Shown here in pieces: positions 59,064 through 64,000 of a stretch of DNA of 64,000 nucleotides. Origin of the DNA: Chloroflexota bacterium (GTDB lineage Bacteria; Chloroflexota; Limnocylindria; Limnocylindrales; CSP1-4); NCBI GenBank assembly GCA_026004015.1, contig BPIH01000004.1, positions 1 through 64,000 of the forward strand. The letters run 5' to 3'. Made by a program: the position numbers and the translations under genes. Position 1 is the stretch's first letter, and each line of letters begins with the position of its first letter. The notes beneath the pieces were generated by a model that searched no databases, had not been told where the DNA came from, and saw only the letters and a program-made list of their open reading frames with translations.

Positions 59064-60176
59064 ATGCCGCGCTCTCCGCACGGAGCGAGCGTGCCGGACG
59101 AGCGCCATCACCCAGATCCCATCGCCAGCCCCGCCGTCCCCGCGGTCGGGGCCGCCCCGGCCGGCGTCGGAGCGGCGGAGGACGCCGCCGTCGAGCGCCC
59201 GCGCGGCTCGAGGCTCGTTCGGAACCTCGGGCTCCTCATCGCGGCCGTCATCGCCATCGACATCCTCGCCGTCCTCTTCGTCCCGCCCTTCCCGCCCGGC
59301 GAGCCCGGCGCCGCCTGCGAGTTCCCGGTCTGCTTCATCGCCGGCAACCTCGAGCTGCCGGCACCCCACGTCGTCTTCGACCTCGACCCATCGACCTCGC
59401 TCCCCGAGGGCCCGCTGGCGATCGGCTTCGACGCCTCGATCAGCTCCTCCCTCTTCACCATGTGGATCGTCATGGCCGTCGTCCTCGGGCTCGCCGTCCT
59501 CGCCACCCGCCGGATGCGCGAGGTCCCGAGCGGGATCCAGAACGTCGTCGAGTTCGCCTACGAGCAGCTCTCGAACTTCGCCACCTCCATCGGCGGCCCC
59601 GGGGCGCGCGCCCACGTCCCCTTCTACGCCGCCTTCTTCCTCCTCATCCTCTTCTCGAACTGGAGCGGTCTCGTGCCGCCGGTCGGCAAGGTCCACGAGC
59701 TCCGGGCGCCGACGAGCGACGTCAACGTCACCATCGGCCTCGCCCTCGTCGCCTTCGCCTACTTCGAGTTCCAGGGGCTGCGAGCGAACGGCGTCCTCGG
59801 CTACCTCGCCAAGTTCTTCCCCGTCGGCGAGTTCCGGAAGGGGGTCGGGGCCGGCCTCATCGCCCTCTTCGTCGGCCTCATCGAGCTCATGCTCGAGTTC
59901 GTGAAACCGGTCACCCTCTCGATGCGACTTTTTGGCAACATCTACGGCGGCGAAGTCGCCCTCGGGGTCCTGACGGCCCTCACCATCGCCGTCATCCCCG
60001 TGGCGCTCTTCGCCCTCGAGCTCATGCTGAACTTCGTCCAGGCCTTGATCTTCAGCGTCCTCATGCTCATCTTCACCCTCGTGGCGGTCGAGAGCCACCA
60101 CGAGGAGGAAGGCCACGCCGAGCCGGCCGACGCGCCGGCCGGCGATCGGGCACCGGCCCCGGCGCCCGCCCACTAG
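59064..60176 (+). CDS. atpB: ATP synthase F0 subunit a
   Basis: LILFSNWSGLVPPVGKVHELRAPTSDVNVTIGLALVAF...EFVKPVTLSMRLFGNIYGGEVALGVL. Confidence 0.95.
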   Translation: MPRSPHGASVPDERHHPDPIASPAVPAVGAAPAGVGAAEDAAVERPRGSRLVRNLGLLIAAVIAIDILAVLFVPPFPPGEPGAACEFPVCFIAGNLELPAPHVVFDLDPSTSLPEGPLAIGFDASISSSLFTMWIVMAVVLGLAVLATRRMREVPSGIQNVVEFAYEQLSNFATSIGGPGARAHVPFYAAFFLLILFSNWSGLVPPVGKVHELRAPTSDVNVTIGLALVAFAYFEFQGLRANGVLGYLAKFFPVGEFRKGVGAGLIALFVGLIELMLEFVKPVTLSMRLFGNIYGGEVALGVLTALTIAVIPVALFALELMLNFVQALIFSVLMLIFTLVAVESHHEEEGHAEPADAPAGDRAPAPAPAH

Positions 60177-60314
60177 CCGGTCGGCGCCTCCGGACGGGCA
60201 GCGACGGCCCGCCGAGACGCCGGGCACGTCCGCACCGATCGAGTCGCCGACGCCCCAACATCGGTCCCAGCAATCGCCGGGCTCGCCCCGGCTCCACAGG
60301 AGGAAGAAACGACC

Positions 60315-60527
60315 ATGGAGAACCTCGGCGCAGGGATCGCCGCCCTCGGCGTCATCGGTCCCGGCATCGGCATCGGCATCCTGGCCGGCATGTCGAGCGC
60401 GGCCATCGGCCGCAACCCGGACGCGGGTGGCCAGATCCGCGGCCTGGCGATCATCCTCGCCGCCTTCGCCGAAGGGCTCGGGGTGCTCGCCATCGTCGTC
60501 GGCCTGCTCTCGATCTTCATCAAGTAG
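60315..60527 (+). CDS. atpE: ATP synthase F0 subunit c
   Basis: MENLGAGIAALGVIGPGIGIGILAGMSSAAIGRNPDAGGQIRGLAIILAAFAEGLGVLAIVVGLLSIFIK. Confidence 0.97.
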   Translation: MENLGAGIAALGVIGPGIGIGILAGMSSAAIGRNPDAGGQIRGLAIILAAFAEGLGVLAIVVGLLSIFIK

Positions 60528-60560
60528 GCCGGCTCGGCCGCCCCGAAGGGAGCACGACAG

Positions 60561-61145
60561 GTGGACCTGCTGGCGATCGCCGACGCCGTCGCCGAGGCGG
60601 CCGTCGCGCCGAGCGCCGAGGCGGGTGCCGAGGCGGGCCTGGCGATCAACCTCTTCTGGATCATCGTCAGCGCCCTCAACTTCCTCGTCTTCCTCGCCCT
60701 CATCTGGGCCTTCGCCTTCCGGCGGATCGCCGCCATGCTCGATGAGCGGCGGGCCCGCATCGAGCAAGGCCTTCGCGACGCCGAACAGGCCCGCCGCGAC
60801 CGTGAGCAGGCCGCGGCCGAGCGCCTGGCGGCGATCCAGGAGGCGCGGAAGGAGGCGACCGAGATCATCAACCGGGCCCAGCGGGCCGCCCAGGAGGCAC
60901 GCGAGGCGGACATGGCGGCGACCCGGGCCGAGCTCGAGCAGCTCCGAGCGGCCGCCCAGGCCGAAATCGAGGCCGAAAAGCAGCGGGCCATCGCCGACCT
61001 GCGGGCCGAGGTCGCCGACCTCGCCCTCGCGGCGGCGGCGAAGGTCGTCGGCGAGACGATGACCGACGCCCGGCACCGGCGGATCGTCGAGGAGTTCCTC
61101 GCCGAGACGGCCGCCGGCCAGCCCGACGGAACCGGCCGCGGCTGA
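60561..61145 (+). CDS. atpF: ATP synthase F0 subunit b
   Basis: LFWIIVSALNFLVFLALIWAFAFRRIAAMLDERRARIEQGLRDAEQARRDREQAAAER. Confidence 0.95.
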   Translation: MDLLAIADAVAEAAVAPSAEAGAEAGLAINLFWIIVSALNFLVFLALIWAFAFRRIAAMLDERRARIEQGLRDAEQARRDREQAAAERLAAIQEARKEATEIINRAQRAAQEAREADMAATRAELEQLRAAAQAEIEAEKQRAIADLRAEVADLALAAAAKVVGETMTDARHRRIVEEFLAETAAGQPDGTGRG

Positions 61146-61154
61146 GGAGGATCG

Positions 61155-61826
61155 ATGGCACGCCGCCCGACGACCGCCGCCCGCCGCTACGCGGAGGCGG
61201 CCTTCGACCTCGCCGACCGGGATCGAACCCACGACGCCTGGCTCGCTGCCCTGACCGCGGCCGCCGAGGCCCTCGCCGTCGAGGAGGTCCTCCGGATCGT
61301 CGACAACCCGGCCGTCCCGATCCGGGAGCGGCAGGCGGCGGCCGAGGCGATCCTCGCCGGCCAGGCCTTCGCCCGGCTCGTCGACGCTGCCGTCGAGCGG
61401 CTGCCGAAGCCCGAGGTCGAGGCGGAGGCCGTCCGGCGCCAGGTCGCCGAGCGGGTCGGCCGCCAGGTCGCCCGCCTCGTCGCCCTCCTCGTCGAGCGGC
61501 GCCGGGTCGACACGCTGCCCCGGGTCGCCGAGGCGTTCCGGCAGCTCCTCCTCGCCCGCCGCGGTATCGTCGAGGCGGAAGTCGTGAGCGCGGCCCCCCT
61601 GACGGCGGCCGAGGCGACGGCCCTCCGCGAGCGGCTCGAGGGGCTCGTCGGGCGGAGCGTCGAGCTCCGGACGAGGGTCGATCCGGGGCTCCTCGGCGGC
61701 CTCATGGTCCGGATCGGCGATCGGCTCTACGATGCGTCCGTCCGGGGACGCCTCGAGCGCCTTCGGACGCAGCTCGTGGCTGCCGGCCGCGGCTGGGCCG
61801 CCGGTGCCGCCCCGGCGGGCGGGTAG
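61155..61826 (+). CDS. atpH: ATP synthase F1 subunit delta
   Basis: TAARRYAEAAFDLADRD...VVSAAPLTAAEATALRERLEGLVGRSVELRTRVDPGLLGGLMVRIGDRLYDASVRGRLERLR. Confidence 0.94.
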   Translation: MARRPTTAARRYAEAAFDLADRDRTHDAWLAALTAAAEALAVEEVLRIVDNPAVPIRERQAAAEAILAGQAFARLVDAAVERLPKPEVEAEAVRRQVAERVGRQVARLVALLVERRRVDTLPRVAEAFRQLLLARRGIVEAEVVSAAPLTAAEATALRERLEGLVGRSVELRTRVDPGLLGGLMVRIGDRLYDASVRGRLERLRTQLVAAGRGWAAGAAPAGG

Positions 61827-61867
61827 GCTGGACGGTGCGAGACGTGGCGGGAAGCTGAGGAACAAGC

Positions 61868-63400
61868 ATGGCCATTCGATCGGACGAAATCATCACCATC
61901 ATCAAGTCGGAGATCGACCGCTTCGAGCAGGCGGTCGAGACCCGAAGCGTCGGGACCGTCGTCGAGGTCGGCGATGGCATCGCCCAGGTCTACGGCCTCG
62001 ACGCCGCCGTCGCCTCGGAGCTCATCGAGTTCCCGAACGGGGTCATGGGCCTCGCCCTGAACCTCGAGGAGGAGACCGTCGGCTGCGTCATCCTCGGCGA
62101 CGCCCGGGCGATTAAGGAAGGCGACACGGCGAAGACGACGGGCCGGGTCGTCGAGGTCCCCGTCGGCCAGGCCCTCGTCGGCCGGGTCGTCGATCCCCTC
62201 GGCCGGCCCCTCGACGACAAGGGGCCCATCCAGACCGACCGCTTCCGGCCCGTCGAGCGGATCGCCCCCGGCGTCATCACCCGCCAGCCCGTCGACACCC
62301 CGGTCCAGACGGGGATCAAGGCCATCGACGCCCTCATCCCCATCGGCCGCGGCCAGCGGGAGCTCATCATCGGCGATCGCCAGACCGGGAAGACGGCCCT
62401 CGCCATCGACACGATCATCAACCAGAAGGGCCAAGGCCTCGTCTGCATCTACGTGGCCATCGGTCAGAAGCTGTCGACCGTGGCCAACACCGTCGCCACC
62501 CTCGAGAAGTACGGGGCGATGGAGCACACCATCGTCGTCGTCGCTGGCGCCGAGGATCCGGCGCCCCTCCAGTACCTCGCTCCCTACGCCGGGGCCGCCA
62601 TCGGCGAGGAGGTCATGGAGAACGGGGTCGAGGTCGGCGGCCGCCTCGTCAAGGACGCCCTCTGCGTCTACGACGACCTCTCGAAGCACGCCTGGGCGTA
62701 CCGCGAGATGGCCCTCCTCCTCCGCCGTCCGCCCGGCCGCGAGGCGTACCCCGGCGACGTCTTCTACCTCCACAGCCGGCTTCTCGAGCGGGCGGCCCGC
62801 CTGAACGCCGAGCACGGCGGCGGCTCCCTGACCGCCCTGCCGATCATCGAGACCCAGGCGAACGACGTCTCGGCCTACATCCCGACGAACGTCATCAGCA
62901 TCACCGACGGCCAGATCTTCCTGGAGACCGACCTCTTCAACGCCGGCCAGCGACCGGCCCTCAACATCGGCATCTCCGTCAGCCGGGTCGGCTCGGCCGC
63001 CCAGACGAAGGCGATGAAGAAGGTCGCCGCCCCGCTCAAGCTCGACCTCGCCCAGTACCGGGCCCTGGCCGCCTTCGCCCAGTTCGCCTCGGACCTCGAC
63101 AAGGCGACCCGCGACCAGCTCACCCGGGGCGAGAAGCTCTCCGAGGTCATCAAGCAGCCCCAGTACCAGCCGCTCCCGGTCGAGAAGCAGGTCGCCATCC
63201 TCTACGCGGCGACGAAGGGCTACCTCGACGACGTGCCGACCCCGAAGGTGAAGGAGTTCGAGGCCCAGTTCTACCGCTTCCTCGAGCACGAGCGACCGGC
63301 GATCCTCCGCGAGCTCGGCGAGAAGAAGGACCTCACCGACGAGCTGGCAGCCGCCCTCGACGAGGCCATCGCCACCTTCCGGAGCCAGTTCCTTGCCTGA
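61868..63400 (+). CDS. atpA: ATP synthase F1 subunit alpha
   Basis: [28 protein letters not shown]...[29 protein letters not shown]. Confidence 0.98.
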   Translation: MAIRSDEIITIIKSEIDRFEQAVETRSVGTVVEVGDGIAQVYGLDAAVASELIEFPNGVMGLALNLEEETVGCVILGDARAIKEGDTAKTTGRVVEVPVGQALVGRVVDPLGRPLDDKGPIQTDRFRPVERIAPGVITRQPVDTPVQTGIKAIDALIPIGRGQRELIIGDRQTGKTALAIDTIINQKGQGLVCIYVAIGQKLSTVANTVATLEKYGAMEHTIVVVAGAEDPAPLQYLAPYAGAAIGEEVMENGVEVGGRLVKDALCVYDDLSKHAWAYREMALLLRRPPGREAYPGDVFYLHSRLLERAARLNAEHGGGSLTALPIIETQANDVSAYIPTNVISITDGQIFLETDLFNAGQRPALNIGISVSRVGSAAQTKAMKKVAAPLKLDLAQYRALAAFAQFASDLDKATRDQLTRGEKLSEVIKQPQYQPLPVEKQVAILYAATKGYLDDVPTPKVKEFEAQFYRFLEHERPAILRELGEKKDLTDELAAALDEAIATFRSQFLA

Positions 63401-63438
63401 TCGAGGCCGTCCTCGACCCCGCCGCCCAGGTCTGACCG

Positions 63439-64000
63439 ATGCCGAGTCAGCGTGAGATCCGGCGCCGGATCGGCGCCGTCCGGAACATCAAGCAGATCAC
63501 CCGGGCGATGCAGTTCGTCGCGGCGTCGAAGCTCAAGCGAGCCCAGGACGCGACCCTCGCCGCCCGGCCCTACAGCGACAAGATCGACGAGGTCCTCGCC
63601 GATCTGGCCGCCGTCCTCAGCGGCGAGGACCATCCCCTCCTCGCCCGCCGGGAGGGCGGCAAGCGCTGCATCGTCCTCATCACCACCGACCGCGGCCTGG
63701 CCGGGCCCCTGAACACGAACACGATCCGGTTCGCGGCCCGGGTCATCACCGAGCATCCCGGCGATCTCGCCGTCATCACCGTCGGCCGGAAGGGCCGCGA
63801 CGCCATGCGCCGGGCGCGGGTCCCGATCGAGGCCCACTTCCCGGGCTTCGGCGACCGCCCGACCTTCGCCGACGTCCTCCCCCTGGCCCGCCTCGTCACC
63901 GACGACTACGTCGGTGGCGTCTACGACCAGGTCGACATCATCTACTCCCACTTCGTGTCGACCCTCGTCCAGCGGCCGACCCTCGCCCCCCTCCTGCCCG
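63439..64000 (+). CDS. atpG: ATP synthase F1 subunit gamma, truncated by window end
   Basis: MPSQREIRRRIGAVRNIKQITRAMQFVAASKLKRAQD...TTDRGLAGPLNTN. Confidence 0.96.
   Translation, partial: MPSQREIRRRIGAVRNIKQITRAMQFVAASKLKRAQDATLAARPYSDKIDEVLADLAAVLSGEDHPLLARREGGKRCIVLITTDRGLAGPLNTNTIRFAARVITEHPGDLAVITVGRKGRDAMRRARVPIEAHFPGFGDRPTFADVLPLARLVTDDYVGGVYDQVDIIYSHFVSTLVQRPTLAPLLP

Overview
High-GC bacterial chromosome segment, probably Chloroflexota (Limnocylindria-like; taxonomy inferred from gene content only). From left to right it contains: a flagellar cluster (fliF end, fliG, fliH, fliI, fliJ, M23 peptidase, lytic transglycosylase, flgB, fliK-like, flgD, flg_new, flgE) whose first ~5.7 kb is full of frameshifts; ssrA (tmRNA) and smpB; ctpA; ftsE/ftsX; prfB with the classic programmed frameshift; a short accessory stretch (decayed S1 protease, META lipoprotein); secA; a MntA/HepT-type pair with a stop codon in the toxin; prs; gyrA; gyrB; parB; parA; a triplicated parS/hairpin array; mreD, mrdA, rodA; an antiporter; SCO1 and PCu(A)C copper genes; rplU, rpmA, rpmE; DUF1385 and prfA; a glycogen debranching enzyme; prmC; glyA; a WecA-like transferase; and the ATP synthase operon (atpI to atpG, cut by the window end). 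No CRISPR array, integrase, transposase or complete mobile element was seen. The most interesting non-standard signals are the parS array between parA and mreD, an isolated 16-codon micro-ORF with a perfect Shine-Dalgarno and downstream hairpin, the HepT toxin with an in-frame TAA, the ParB/GyrB read-through ORF, and several apparent deletion junctions. All calls come from reading the sequence and the ORF track; no database search was run.
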